64,000 nt of DNA. It comes from Pelagicoccus albus. Its GTDB lineage: Bacteria; Verrucomicrobiota; Verrucomicrobiia; Opitutales; Opitutaceae. Below the pieces are notes generated by a model. That model did no database searches and was not told the origin of the DNA. It worked only from the letters and a program-made list of their open reading frames with translations. Positions 1 through 8,478 of this stretch are shown here, piece by piece (within the stretch, counting starts at the first letter, position 1; the number at the start of each line of letters is the position of its first letter). The stretch is taken from assembly GCF_014230145.1 (NCBI RefSeq), contig NZ_JACHVC010000006.1, positions 558,001-622,000 of the forward strand. Direction: 5' to 3'. The translations under genes and the position numbers were made by a program.

Positions 1-73
1 TCTTGGCGATCGTTGCGCTTTGGTCTGCGGAAAGGGATTTTTCTGTGGGAGCGGTTTCCGTTTGGTTTTCCAT
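1..73 (-). CDS. Start of an unidentified protein (partial, runs off the left edge)
   Basis: An ATG at 73 opens a frame that stays open for 24 codons to the window edge and begins MENQTETAPTEKSLSADQSA. It starts 12 bases after the stop of the PAS-domain gene on the same strand, so the two are probably co-transcribed. The visible part is polar and has no signal peptide or membrane segment. PAS-only Aer-like proteins are often encoded beside chemoreceptors, so a soluble chemotaxis signalling protein is possible, but that is inference from position. Too little is visible to name the gene. Confidence 0.55.
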   Translation of the reverse strand, partial: MENQTETAPTEKSLSADQSATIAK

Positions 74-85
74 GGTCGTGTAATC

Positions 86-505
86 TCAGCTTCTTTCTTC
101 GGCTATCATTGTGCGGTAAAGGGCGGCCGCGTCGTCGATTTGTTTTCGCGTCGGTTTGCGGCGCACTGACATGTAGCCAACGATCTTTCCGTCGACCATC
201 GTGGGCGTTACGGTTGCGTCGACCCAGTAGAAGCCTCCGTCCTTGCGAAGGTTTTTCACGATGCCGTGCCACTCTTTGCCAGTTTCCACCGTGTCCCAAA
301 GGTCTTTAAAAGCGGCCTTTGGCATATCGGGATGCCTCACGATGTTGTGGGGCTGTTTCAGTAGCTCCATCTCCGAGTATCCGCACATGTGGATAAACGT
401 GGTGTTGGCGTAAGTGATGATCCCTCTCGGGTCCGTTTTCGAGACCAGAAAGGTATCATCGGAGAAGGTATGTTCGATATCGGTGGGCTGGACCTGTACT
501 TTCAT
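86..505 (-). CDS. Aer-like PAS domain protein
   Basis: The product is about 139 residues and is essentially one PAS domain. Residues about 12-120 contain the features of Aer-type redox-sensing PAS domains: an ITYAN strand, the CGYSEMELL segment, NIVRHPDMP, the FKDLW helix, and a closing WVDATVTP strand before GYMSVRRKP. Aer PAS domains bind FAD and sense cellular redox state for energy taxis. Here the PAS domain stands alone with only a short C-terminal helix and no membrane or MCP signalling domain. The ATG at 505 is chosen; a TTG two codons upstream is also in frame. The next gene downstream starts 12 bases later and may encode its signalling partner. Confidence in the PAS assignment is high; the ligand is not shown. 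Confidence 0.88.
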   Translation of the reverse strand: MKVQVQPTDIEHTFSDDTFLVSKTDPRGIITYANTTFIHMCGYSEMELLKQPHNIVRHPDMPKAAFKDLWDTVETGKEWHGIVKNLRKDGGFYWVDATVTPTMVDGKIVGYMSVRRKPTRKQIDDAAALYRTMIAEERS

Positions 506-639
506 TCTCAATCTAGGGCTAGGGCTTGCCTCCCTAAAGTGGAGGCTTGGCGGAGCCTAGAATGAAAGCTGAAATGCAGGATTTAACAACTGCGAGGGCG
601 GTTAAACGGCGGTAAAAGATGTTCCGGAGCGAACTCCTC

Positions 640-2001
640 CTAGACTTCGACCGCTTTCAAAGGCTCTGGATCGATAACTCGAACAGGATGGTCCGCGGCC
701 TCGAGCTGTTGGCTAAACCAGTCTCTTGCCCCCGGGTCACCGTGGGTCAGGACAATGGACTTCGGCTCTGCAGCCAGGGCAAACTCCAATATCTCCTCCC
801 GATCTGCGTGACCACTCATCTCGAATCGATCCACCTTGGCCAGAACGGGGCATTGATAATCCAATACGTCGAACAGAAAGGTCTGCCCCGGTTTCGTATC
901 CAGCAACTTGCCACCGGGTGTATCGGGATCGCAATAGCCGACGAAGCAGATCGTATTTCTCGTACTGGCAAGCAACGTAGAAGCGACCATGTAGCTGGGA
1001 GTTCGCTCGACTAGCATGCCGCTACTCAAGACAAATACACCCGGCTCGCCTGGCTCTTTCCCCGGGGTGAGCTTGCGGGGGGGGCGTTTCAGACGCAGCT
1101 CCTTGGTTACCTTGCGTGTGTAGCTAATGAGCTGGGTCCGCTTGGCGATGTGGTCAAAATAGTCTGCGATGTCGAGGCCGAGGCCCGCTCCATAGACTGG
1201 GCACTTGGGAAGGCGGCCATCTTTGCGTGCGTCATTCAGTAAGGTGAGAAGCTCTTGCATCCGGCCAAGAGCAAATACTGGAATCAGCACTGAACCTCCG
1301 CCACGTATCGTCTCGCCAATCAACTTCAGGAGACGCTTGACCTCGCTCTCACGCGTCTTGCCCTCCGGTCGCTCGGTTTCGCCGCGGGTGGTTTCGATTA
1401 CCATGGCGTCGAACTTTCGGGCTTTGGGGAAACGGGCTCCGTTCAGGACCCGTTGATCATCGAAGAGCACGTCTCCGGTGAAAAAGACTGTTTTGCCCCC
1501 GTGCTCGATTTGAAACCCTCCAGCCCCAGCCACATGGCCGGCCTGATACAACGTGATGGTCAACTCCTCGTCTGCCTTTTTCAGAACGAGGGGCTGTTTG
1601 TATTTCATAGCCTCGAAACGGCCTGAGATTCCCTCGATTTCCTCGTGGGTGAAGAGCGGGTATTCTGGGATCCGTTTTTCCTCCTTTTGCCGCTTCATTA
1701 CGTTGCAGGAGTTGTGGAGCATACGTTCGACCAGCATTTGACTGGGCAAACTCATCAAAACGCGAGCTTTCGGGTGGCGCTTCAAGAGGACGGGGAGGGC
1801 TCCAATGTGGTCAAGGTGACAGTGGGTCACGATCACGAAATCGATGTTTCGATCACCGATGTGTTCGAAATCAGGCATAGCTGCCGCACCGGTCAGCTTC
1901 GGGTGTAGACCGGCGTCGACTATGAAATTATAGCCGCCGGCTTCCACTAGCAACGAGTTCGAGCCGATGCCGCTCTCTCTATTTAAATCGGTGATTTTCA
2001 T
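640..2001 (-). CDS. Beta-CASP metallo-beta-lactamase family hydrolase (RNA-processing type)
   Basis: A 453-residue protein of the metallo-beta-lactamase superfamily with a beta-CASP insert, the architecture of CPSF73/Ysh1-like ribonucleases. The zinc motif THCHLDHIGALP lies at residues 59-70. A downstream GHVAGAGGFQIEHGG segment and TGDVLFDDQ supply further metal ligands. The beta-CASP part follows (VLIPVFALGRMQELL, then SSGMLVERTPSY), and the C-terminal MSGHADREEI and LTHGDPGARDWF carry the late histidines. Bacterial members act as RNases or are of unknown substrate; it should be cytoplasmic. Length is normal for the family. It lies downstream of tcdA on the same strand, about 86 bases away. 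Family assignment is firm; the biological substrate is unknown. Confidence 0.88.
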   Translation of the reverse strand: MKITDLNRESGIGSNSLLVEAGGYNFIVDAGLHPKLTGAAAMPDFEHIGDRNIDFVIVTHCHLDHIGALPVLLKRHPKARVLMSLPSQMLVERMLHNSCNVMKRQKEEKRIPEYPLFTHEEIEGISGRFEAMKYKQPLVLKKADEELTITLYQAGHVAGAGGFQIEHGGKTVFFTGDVLFDDQRVLNGARFPKARKFDAMVIETTRGETERPEGKTRESEVKRLLKLIGETIRGGGSVLIPVFALGRMQELLTLLNDARKDGRLPKCPVYGAGLGLDIADYFDHIAKRTQLISYTRKVTKELRLKRPPRKLTPGKEPGEPGVFVLSSGMLVERTPSYMVASTLLASTRNTICFVGYCDPDTPGGKLLDTKPGQTFLFDVLDYQCPVLAKVDRFEMSGHADREEILEFALAAEPKSIVLTHGDPGARDWFSQQLEAADHPVRVIDPEPLKAVEV

Positions 2002-2087
2002 GCCCTAAGGAGATGTCGGATGCAGAGGCAAAGGTGTTGGCCGGTCAAGGCATTTGCCCGTAGCCCGATAGCTGGAGCTATCCAGAG

Positions 2088-2900
2088 TCAGGTCGGAGGA
2101 TTCGCATCTTGCTCCTGTTCCTCCGGACGACCGTAGGCGAGTCGCTTAAGAATTTCCGCCGCTGCGTAGAAGCCAAAGGTCCCAGTTAGGTGCGTTGCCG
2201 CTCCATATCCGCTGGAGCAATCAAGACGTACGCTTTGAGATTCACCTTCGATGTCGCAGGTTTCAGGATACATCGGCTCTTCGGGAGAAAAGACACAGTC
2301 GATGTGGAATTTCCGCCGCTTTTGACGAGGGAATCCGTGCTGTTGCCGCAATTGCTTGCGTACTCGTTTGAGCAATTGGTCGTTGATAGAGCGAGCCAAG
2401 TCGCAAATTTGGATTTGGGTCGGATCGATTCGCCCGCCGGCTCCTCCTATGGTGAGAACTGGGATATCGGCCTTTTTACAGGCTGCGATGATCGCCACCT
2501 TGTGGCTGGTGCTGTCGATCGCGTCGACGACGTAATCGAACCTCGGAGCCAATATCTCGTCCACGTTTTTCGAGGTAAGAAAGGTGTGGAGGCAATTAAC
2601 CCGGCACTCTGGATTAATAGCCCGGCAACGCCCCGCCATGGTCTCTATCTTGGAGGTGCCGATCAATCCGTCCATCGCGTGAATCTGGCGGTTAATGTTG
2701 CTCTCGCAAATGTCGTCGAGATCGACCAAAGTGAGGGCTCCAATGCCGCTGCGAGCGAGCGCTTCGACTACCCAGGACCCGACTCCACCCACGCCCACTA
2801 CGCATACGTGAGCCGTTCGGAAACGCTCGAGAGCCTGGGCTCCGTAGAGTCGACCGATACCGCCGAAACGAAAATCATAGTTTGCTTGAGGGCTTTCCAT
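2088..2900 (-). CDS. tcdA: tRNA threonylcarbamoyladenosine dehydratase (TcdA/CsdL, ThiF-E1 family)
   Basis: The 270-residue product is a ThiF/MoeB/E1-like ATP-dependent enzyme. The nucleotide-binding loop GVGGVGSW lies at about residues 36-43, followed by the LVDLDDICESNINRQ segment typical of E1-like enzymes. The later part (DAIDSTSHK, IGGAGGRIDPT, then CVFSPEEPMYPE and a TGTFGFYAA helix) follows the TcdA subfamily rather than ThiF or MoeB: there is no CxxC zinc site. TcdA cyclises t6A to ct6A at position 37 of ANN-decoding tRNAs. It sits between the TonB receptor and the metallo-hydrolase, all on the minus strand with short gaps, but there is no evident functional link. Confidence is high. 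Confidence 0.9.
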   Translation of the reverse strand: MESPQANYDFRFGGIGRLYGAQALERFRTAHVCVVGVGGVGSWVVEALARSGIGALTLVDLDDICESNINRQIHAMDGLIGTSKIETMAGRCRAINPECRVNCLHTFLTSKNVDEILAPRFDYVVDAIDSTSHKVAIIAACKKADIPVLTIGGAGGRIDPTQIQICDLARSINDQLLKRVRKQLRQQHGFPRQKRRKFHIDCVFSPEEPMYPETCDIEGESQSVRLDCSSGYGAATHLTGTFGFYAAAEILKRLAYGRPEEQEQDANPPT

Positions 2901-2969
2901 GGAAAATGGGCCCAGATGTGTGTGGACTTGAGAAGAGGAGGCAAGCCGGATCTGCGGGCAGGGCTAGGC

Positions 2970-5048
2970 TTATCGCCTCCAGCTAAAGGTCAGTAGAAAC
3001 TCTCTTGGCTCATCGACGCTAACCAAACCGGCGGACGAGATTCCCACCACGTTTTCGGTGTCTAGCAGATTGCTCACGGTGAACGATAGACTTCTGCTGT
3101 TATCGATTTGATATCGGGCTCCGAGTGAGAGTTCGGAGCTCGTTCCGATTTTAATCTGGTTACCCAAATCCTCGAAAGAACGATCCGCCCAAATGTAACG
3201 ACTCCAGAGTTGCAGGATCTCGCTCGGCTGCCAATCGAATCCAGCCACGATTCGCCATGGGGGAGACTGAGGGAATTCCATCCCTTCCAATTGAGTGTAT
3301 TCGTCGGATTCGACTCTGGTTTGGGTATAGGTTGCAGCTAGATTAAATCGGAAAGTATCTGTGAAGTCTCTTGTGCTGTGTAATTCGAATCCCGATACGC
3401 TTGTTCGATTAAGATTGGCTCGAAGACTGCCAGATCCTCCCTCCGGGATGAATCCAAACCTTGGGTCGAATCCCGCCTCTGTGGTCACCCTTACGTTGGC
3501 TACCATGTCTTCGATTTCGTAGGCAAAGCCAGTGAATCGCAGTTCGTTGCGATTGCTTGGAGAATAGGAAATCGTATAGTCGATGCCTCGAACCGTTTCG
3601 TCGGTTAGGTTTGGGTTCGCTTCTGTTATGTCGTTGCGGACTCGATACGGTCGATAAAGCTCGTTTAATGTGGGAGCTCGAAAGCCGCTGAACAGGCTGA
3701 GTTGGCTAGAAGTCGTATCCGCGAATTGGTGGCGCCAGGATAGGTTTCCGCTTAGGGGATTGGACTTTCGGTCTTCGAAGGTTTCGTCCAAGAGGACTTC
3801 ATTCGCAACGGTATCGGTTTCGATTCTGACTCCGTCGAATTGCTTAGCTTGGTCTAGGCGGAAGGTGGCGGATAAAGTATCTTTTTCGCTCAGGGTGAAT
3901 TGCGATTTTATGAATCCTCCAGCGAAGAGTTGCTTCCCGCCCGCATGCCGGTCGCGAGTAAAGCCATCGCCTAGGTTTCGGAAGCGCTCGTTGATCGTCC
4001 CTTCGATGAATCTGTAGTCGACACCAAGGTCGAAGGACCAGGGAGAGACTGTGTCCTGCCGGTAAGCTATAGCGCCGCCGTAGGAACTTGCGGGCACGTC
4101 ATATTGGTCGAGAGCGGGCCTCTCGGAAGCTCGGTCCTCCGCTACTGAGGTAAAGACGTTGCGGAATTGGCGGTCTTGAAAGTATAGGCTGATATTCAGT
4201 CGAGCATCGCTAGCGTCGAATCGGCGTTCCGATATGTAGGAAAGATCGAGCAAATCGGTCTCGTTTCGAGCTAGGGCAGTGCCGTTGCTCCGGCGCTCCT
4301 GCATACCTCTAACGATGAATTGCGAGTTCCAAAGGTGGCCCGAATCCCAGCTCAGGCGAATTTGTCCTGAGGTCGAATCGGAGTTGGCAGTTTCGTCGAC
4401 CAGGCCTCGTTGATCTTCCCTAACAGTGCTAAAACCATCTGTGGAGAAACGGCGTAAGCCAAAATCAACTACGACTGAGTCGCTCAAGGATGTTGCGGAA
4501 TTCGCCTGTAGTTCGTATCGATCCGCTGTACCTATGCTCGCTTGGATCTCCGATGAACCAGGTGCTGCTCCCTCTGCAAGCAAGGAGATGACGCCTCCCG
4601 CAGCCATGTTTCCCCACTGCTCTGCGCTTCCGCCTGGATAAATGGATACAAGCTCGATTTGCGAGAGGTCGAACTGGTGCCAGTAGACCCATGCTCCAAA
4701 GGGGTCGTTTTGCGGGACGCCATTGTAGACGACAAGAGCTCGGGAGGTGGCGTTGGCGGCGGTGTTTCGAAAGCGGACTCCTTGAGTCGATGGGTGGGCG
4801 GAGCTAGGCTGAGTACGACGGTAGGTGGCGATGCTGGGGGCGGAGCGAATGGCTTCGTTGATATCGCGATACTTCAAGCTCTCGAGTTCCTCGGGCCCGA
4901 ATTGCGTCACGGATAGAGAAGCGTTCTCGTAGGATTCGATGCGGTTAGCATTTACCAGCAAAGGATCCAATTCGTGCACAGGGTCCTCCTCTGCAGAAAG
5001 GCTAAATGCGAGTAGGATTGGTAGAGCCCGTTTGAGAAGACCGGCCAT
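2970..5048 (-). CDS. TonB-dependent outer-membrane receptor
   Basis: A 692-residue TonB-dependent receptor. Residues 1-19 look like a signal peptide (MAGLLKRALPILLAFSLSAE). A plug domain covers roughly residues 35-165 (SVTQFGPEELESLKYRDINE, then VVYNGVPQNDPFG and the GGSAEQWGNMAAGGVI motif). The rest is a 22-strand type barrel ending in the outer-membrane-like EFLLTFSWRR. Such receptors import iron chelates, cobalamin or glycans using the TonB system. Substrate cannot be told from the sequence: no riboswitch or Fur site was seen and there is no SusD-like partner. It begins 17 bases after the stop of the aldo/keto reductase, so the two are probably co-transcribed. Length is normal for the family. 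Confidence 0.9.
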   Translation of the reverse strand: MAGLLKRALPILLAFSLSAEEDPVHELDPLLVNANRIESYENASLSVTQFGPEELESLKYRDINEAIRSAPSIATYRRTQPSSAHPSTQGVRFRNTAANATSRALVVYNGVPQNDPFGAWVYWHQFDLSQIELVSIYPGGSAEQWGNMAAGGVISLLAEGAAPGSSEIQASIGTADRYELQANSATSLSDSVVVDFGLRRFSTDGFSTVREDQRGLVDETANSDSTSGQIRLSWDSGHLWNSQFIVRGMQERRSNGTALARNETDLLDLSYISERRFDASDARLNISLYFQDRQFRNVFTSVAEDRASERPALDQYDVPASSYGGAIAYRQDTVSPWSFDLGVDYRFIEGTINERFRNLGDGFTRDRHAGGKQLFAGGFIKSQFTLSEKDTLSATFRLDQAKQFDGVRIETDTVANEVLLDETFEDRKSNPLSGNLSWRHQFADTTSSQLSLFSGFRAPTLNELYRPYRVRNDITEANPNLTDETVRGIDYTISYSPSNRNELRFTGFAYEIEDMVANVRVTTEAGFDPRFGFIPEGGSGSLRANLNRTSVSGFELHSTRDFTDTFRFNLAATYTQTRVESDEYTQLEGMEFPQSPPWRIVAGFDWQPSEILQLWSRYIWADRSFEDLGNQIKIGTSSELSLGARYQIDNSRSLSFTVSNLLDTENVVGISSAGLVSVDEPREFLLTFSWRR

Positions 5049-5065
5049 AGGGAGTGAATCAGTTT

Positions 5066-6055
5066 CTAGTAGGGACCGCGAATGTGGTCGCGGACTTCGT
5101 GTTTGTAGAACGTACGAAGCGTTTGATGGAGTTCATCTCCAAGCTGGGGTAGGTCTGCGATCGCAGCGTTAGCCTTTGCTTGCTCAACTCGCGTTGCGCC
5201 AGGAATCACCACGGAAACGGCGTCATAGTCGAGAATCCAGCGTAACGCCATCTGGGCGAAGCTCATGCCTTCGGGGACTTCGGCTTTCAATTTGTCTGCG
5301 AGTTCGACTCCCTTTTCGTAAGGGAGGCCCGCAAAGGTTTCGCCTACATTGAAGGCGTTTCCGTCCTTGTTGTAATTCCGGTGGTCGGTCTCTTCGAAGC
5401 TTGTATCGATTGAAAATTTCCCGGTCAGCAAACCGCTGGCAAGCGGCACCCGGGCGATGATGCCGACCTGCTTCGCTTTGGCGGTATCGAACAGCTTGCG
5501 GATCGGTTTTTGGCGGAAGATGTTGAAGATGATCTGCAGAGAGGTGAGGGCGGGGGCTTTCTCGATACAAAGGAGTGCCTCTTCCATCGACTCCACGCTC
5601 GCTCCGAAACGGGCGATCTTTCCTTCGCTTACCAACGTTTCCAGGATTTCCCAAATTTCGTCCTGACGCATCACCTCGGTGGGGATACAGTGAAGCTGTA
5701 CCAGATCCAGACAGTCGGTTTTCAAGCGGACAAGGGATTCTTCGACTCGCTCCCGAACGCCCGCCGCGGTGTAATTATCCGGATAAAGATCACCGAAACG
5801 ACCCAGCTTCGTCGCAACGAAGATCTCGTCCTGCAGTTTGGATTCAGCCAGGAATTCGCCAATCAAGCTCTCCGAGCGTCCACCGCCATAGACGTCGGCG
5901 GTATCGAAAAAAGTGACTCCATTGTCCACGGAAGCTCCCAGAATCGCTTTCGCTACTGTGGGGTCGACCTCTCCCCAGTCGGCTCCTAGTTGCCAGCAGC
6001 CGAGCCCTACGCGAGATATCTTAACTTGGTCTTTTCCGAATGGGTTGTATAACAT
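5066..6055 (-). CDS. Aldo/keto reductase
   Basis: A 329-residue NADPH-dependent oxidoreductase with a TIM barrel. The AKR tetrad is visible: Asp and Tyr in FFDTADVYGGG, Lys in VATKLGRFG and His in VQLHCIPTEV. The C-terminal cofactor-binding portion contains VVIPGATRVEQAKAN. The ATG at 6055 is chosen because family similarity begins at MLYNPFGKDQVKISRVGLG; 38 further upstream in-frame codons are basic and unlike the family. No clear Shine-Dalgarno sequence precedes it. It lies upstream of the TonB receptor with a 17-base gap. Substrate is not predictable; related proteins reduce aldehydes and ketones or oxidise sugars such as galactose. Confidence 0.88.
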   Translation of the reverse strand: MLYNPFGKDQVKISRVGLGCWQLGADWGEVDPTVAKAILGASVDNGVTFFDTADVYGGGRSESLIGEFLAESKLQDEIFVATKLGRFGDLYPDNYTAAGVRERVEESLVRLKTDCLDLVQLHCIPTEVMRQDEIWEILETLVSEGKIARFGASVESMEEALLCIEKAPALTSLQIIFNIFRQKPIRKLFDTAKAKQVGIIARVPLASGLLTGKFSIDTSFEETDHRNYNKDGNAFNVGETFAGLPYEKGVELADKLKAEVPEGMSFAQMALRWILDYDAVSVVIPGATRVEQAKANAAIADLPQLGDELHQTLRTFYKHEVRDHIRGPY

Positions 6056-6204
6056 GGGTCGAAGGTTACGGGGGCGAGGTGAGGAGTAAACTCCTTTGCT
6101 AAATAGCCTTCTGTATTTGGCTGCTCTAACAGAATAGCGGAAAGCCATGTGGCTCAAGGGCCTTGACACCTCTGGGCGGAGGCGTTCTCTTGCTGCCCTC
6201 TCAA

Positions 6205-6267
6205 ATGATTTCGAACGTCCAAATCGAGCTACGACTTAGCAAGCTAGACAGCCTCAACCTCCTGTAG
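6205..6267 (+). CDS. Putative leucine-rich leader peptide of leuA
   Basis: A short open frame encoding MISNVQIELRLSKLDSLNLL and a stop ends 144 bases before leuA. Six of 20 codons are leucine (CTA, CTT, CTA, CTC, CTC, CTG), the last three within the final four codons, and five of six fall in the second half. This matches leader peptides that control transcription of leucine biosynthesis genes by ribosome stalling when charged leucyl-tRNA is scarce. The terminal leucine codons lie inside the 5-prime arm of a nine-pair stem that includes the region after the stop. No strong Shine-Dalgarno sequence is seen, as for many genes here. Identification is by composition and position only. Confidence 0.62.
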   Translation: MISNVQIELRLSKLDSLNLL

Positions 6268-6373
6268 AAAGAGGGGCTGTCGGGACGTGTATTTGGTATT
6301 GGGGCCTTGCTTAGGGCGAGGCGCGAAACGAAATTATCAGAAAATCGCCCGGCATTTTTGGGGTTGCCCCTCC
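6247..6373 (+). promoter_or_regulatory. Attenuator-like region upstream of leuA
   Basis: Several competing stems follow the leader peptide. Stem 1 pairs 6247-6255 with 6273-6281 (nine pairs, one G-U) and covers the last leucine codons and the stop. Stem 2 pairs 6304-6310 with 6316-6322 (GCCTTGC with GCGAGGC). Stem 3 pairs 6314-6319 with 6345-6350 (GGGCGA with TCGCCC), overlaps stem 2, and is followed by five T at 6355-6359. GAGGGGC at 6271-6277 can also pair perfectly with GCCCCTC at 6366-6372. Mutually exclusive pairing beside a leucine-codon leader suggests attenuation, but no classical compact terminator hairpin is evident, so the mechanism (transcriptional or translational) is open. Confidence 0.5.
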
Positions 6374-6411
6374 CTGTTATTGGACTTCGTTTTCCTAACT
6401 GAAAAAATGCC

Positions 6412-8082
6412 ATGCAAAAACCGCCAATCACTAAGTACCGACCCTTCTCGGTAATCGATCTGCCGGATCGCCAATGGCCAAGTCGTTCCATCGACAAGGC
6501 CCCTATCTGGTGCAGTGTAGACCTACGCGATGGAAATCAGGCTCTCGCCATTCCCATGAACGTAGAGGAGAAGGTGGAGCTATTCAAGACGCTGGTCAGC
6601 ATCGGCTTCAAGGAAATCGAAGTCGGGTTTCCTTCCGCTTCGGATACGGAGTTCGCCTTTTTGCGCCGGCTCGTATCTGACAATTTGATACCGGACGACG
6701 TTACGATCCAGGTATTGGTACAATGCCGTGAGCATCTGATTCGCCGTACTTTCGAATCTCTGGAGGGCGTGAAGCGGGCCATCGTGCATATCTACAATTC
6801 GACGAATCCTTTGCAGCGCCGCGTCGTTTTTGGAGCGAGTAAAGAGGAGATCCGCCAGATCGCGATCGAAGGTGCTAAACTCGTCAAGGAGCTGGTTCCT
6901 ACCTTACCAGACACAGAAATTGTCCTGCAGTATTCGCCGGAGAGCTTTTCCGATACGGAGCTCGAATTCTCGCTCGAATGTTGCGAGGCGGTTTGCGACG
7001 TCTGGGAGCCGACCCCGGACCGCAAGATGATCCTGAATCTGCCCAATACGGTGGAGCTCATGATGCCGAATGTGCACGCTGACCAGATCGAATGGTTTTG
7101 CCGCAATATCTCCCGTCGCGACAGCGTGATCATCAGCTTGCACACTCATAATGACCGCGGCACTGGCGTGGCGTCGACGGAGTTGGGTCTTTTAGCGGGT
7201 GCGGACCGCGTGGAAGGAACCTTGTTCGGAAACGGCGAGCGCACCGGAAACTTGGACATCGTAGTGGTAGCCTTGAACATGTACACTCAAGGACTCCATC
7301 CGCAGCTCGATTTCTCGAATCTGAACGATATCCGCGAAGTTTACGAGCGAGTGACTAAGATGGATGTGCATCCACGTTCGCCCTATGGCGGAGACCTCGT
7401 TTTCACCGCTTTCTCCGGCTCCCACCAGGATGCGATCAAGAAGGGGTTTGTGCAAATGCCCGACGACGATGCTGGAGCTCTCTGGCAAGTGCCGTACATG
7501 ACGATCGATCCGAAGGACTTGGGCCGTAATTACCGTGCCATCATCCGCATCAACTCCCAATCTGGCAAAGGCGGCGTAGCTTACATCATGGAGAAGGAAT
7601 ACGGCTTTAACCTGCCCAAGGAAATGCACAAGGAGCTTGGCAAGGTGGTTAACGCGGAAGCGGATCGTACGGGCGACGAGATTACTCCAGAAGGCGTTTT
7701 TGAGTGTTTCAAAAACGAATACATACGAGTTCGTGAACCGCTGGACGTTCTCGAGTATAACTTTGAGCGAATCGATAAGAACACCGTGGAGGGCTGCGCG
7801 ACCGTTACGCACAATGGGAAAGAGGAAACGATAAAGGGCACGGGCAATGGCCCTATCGCCGCGTTTGTGGACTCTGTCGCGTCATTGGGTTACAGCGACT
7901 TCGAGCTGCTTTCTTATAGCGAGCATTCGCTTGCCAAAGGAGCGCGTTCCGAGGCGGTATCCTATATCGAGCTCAAAGCTCCAAGCGGAGCTACGTGTTT
8001 CGGAGCGGGAATCGATACAAACATATCCATGGCTTCCATACGCGGCGTCGTGAGCGCTTTGAATCGTTTGGTTAACGCGTAG
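6412..8082 (+). CDS. leuA: 2-isopropylmalate synthase (type 2)
   Basis: A 556-residue enzyme that condenses acetyl-CoA with 2-ketoisovalerate, the first committed step of leucine synthesis. The N-terminal TIM barrel has the catalytic WCSVDLRDGNQAL motif at about residues 33-45 and the metal-binding HTHNDRGTGVA at about 244-254, followed by GNGERTGNLDIV. From about residue 430 comes the LeuA regulatory domain (NFERIDKNTVEGCATVTHNG, then ending in SIRGVVSALNRLVNA), where leucine feedback usually acts. N-terminus and length match the actinobacterial-type (IPMS2) branch. A leucine-rich leader ORF lies upstream and a terminator follows. leuB is far away at 35-36 kb, so leucine genes are dispersed. 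Confidence 0.95.
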   Translation: MQKPPITKYRPFSVIDLPDRQWPSRSIDKAPIWCSVDLRDGNQALAIPMNVEEKVELFKTLVSIGFKEIEVGFPSASDTEFAFLRRLVSDNLIPDDVTIQVLVQCREHLIRRTFESLEGVKRAIVHIYNSTNPLQRRVVFGASKEEIRQIAIEGAKLVKELVPTLPDTEIVLQYSPESFSDTELEFSLECCEAVCDVWEPTPDRKMILNLPNTVELMMPNVHADQIEWFCRNISRRDSVIISLHTHNDRGTGVASTELGLLAGADRVEGTLFGNGERTGNLDIVVVALNMYTQGLHPQLDFSNLNDIREVYERVTKMDVHPRSPYGGDLVFTAFSGSHQDAIKKGFVQMPDDDAGALWQVPYMTIDPKDLGRNYRAIIRINSQSGKGGVAYIMEKEYGFNLPKEMHKELGKVVNAEADRTGDEITPEGVFECFKNEYIRVREPLDVLEYNFERIDKNTVEGCATVTHNGKEETIKGTGNGPIAAFVDSVASLGYSDFELLSYSEHSLAKGARSEAVSYIELKAPSGATCFGAGIDTNISMASIRGVVSALNRLVNA

Positions 8083-8116
8083 CGTTTTCATTCTCAACAT
8101 TGCATTTAGTGACGGG

Positions 8117-8143
8117 GGCCGAGCTGTAACGCTCGGCCTTTTT
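8117..8143 (+). terminator. Intrinsic terminator of leuA
   Basis: GGCCGAG at 8117-8123 pairs with CTCGGCC at 8132-8138 around an eight-base loop and is followed by five T. It lies 34 bases after the leuA stop. Confidence 0.85.
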
Positions 8144-8478
8144 CGTAGAGTCTGGACTGCCAGAATAGTTCGTTAGACGCTCATCTACGTATAAGGTTAG
8201 GTCGTTGGCCCCTATTTCTGTAAAGCCTTGTCCCTAGGTAATGTAGATATTGTTTAGTTTCGGTGGAAATAATCCCTAAGCGATGTAAAACTATCCGTTA
8301 AAAGGACTAGGCATGGCTTAGCTAACTGGCGGCGGATCCGTATATCCAAGGTATCGAAGGCGCGAAACCTCGATTTATACTAGCCAACCAGATTCAGGAT
8401 GATTTCCCACAAAATCACACTTATACGACTCCGCCAGAAACTCCTTAGCGAGAAAAGAAGGGGAGAGGAACAGTCGAA
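8144..8478. other. Intergenic stretch between leuA terminator and the HDOD gene
   Basis: I see no convincing gene, RNA motif or repeat here. The final part holds a purine-rich Shine-Dalgarno-like stretch (AAGGGGAGAGG at about 8457-8467) that serves the HDOD gene. The rest presumably carries its promoter, which I could not place. Confidence 0.4.

Noticed and set aside
2970-6055. Cobalamin riboswitch for the TonB receptor
   Set aside because: The receptor starts 17 bases after the aldo/keto reductase and no B12-box-like sequence is found upstream of either gene.
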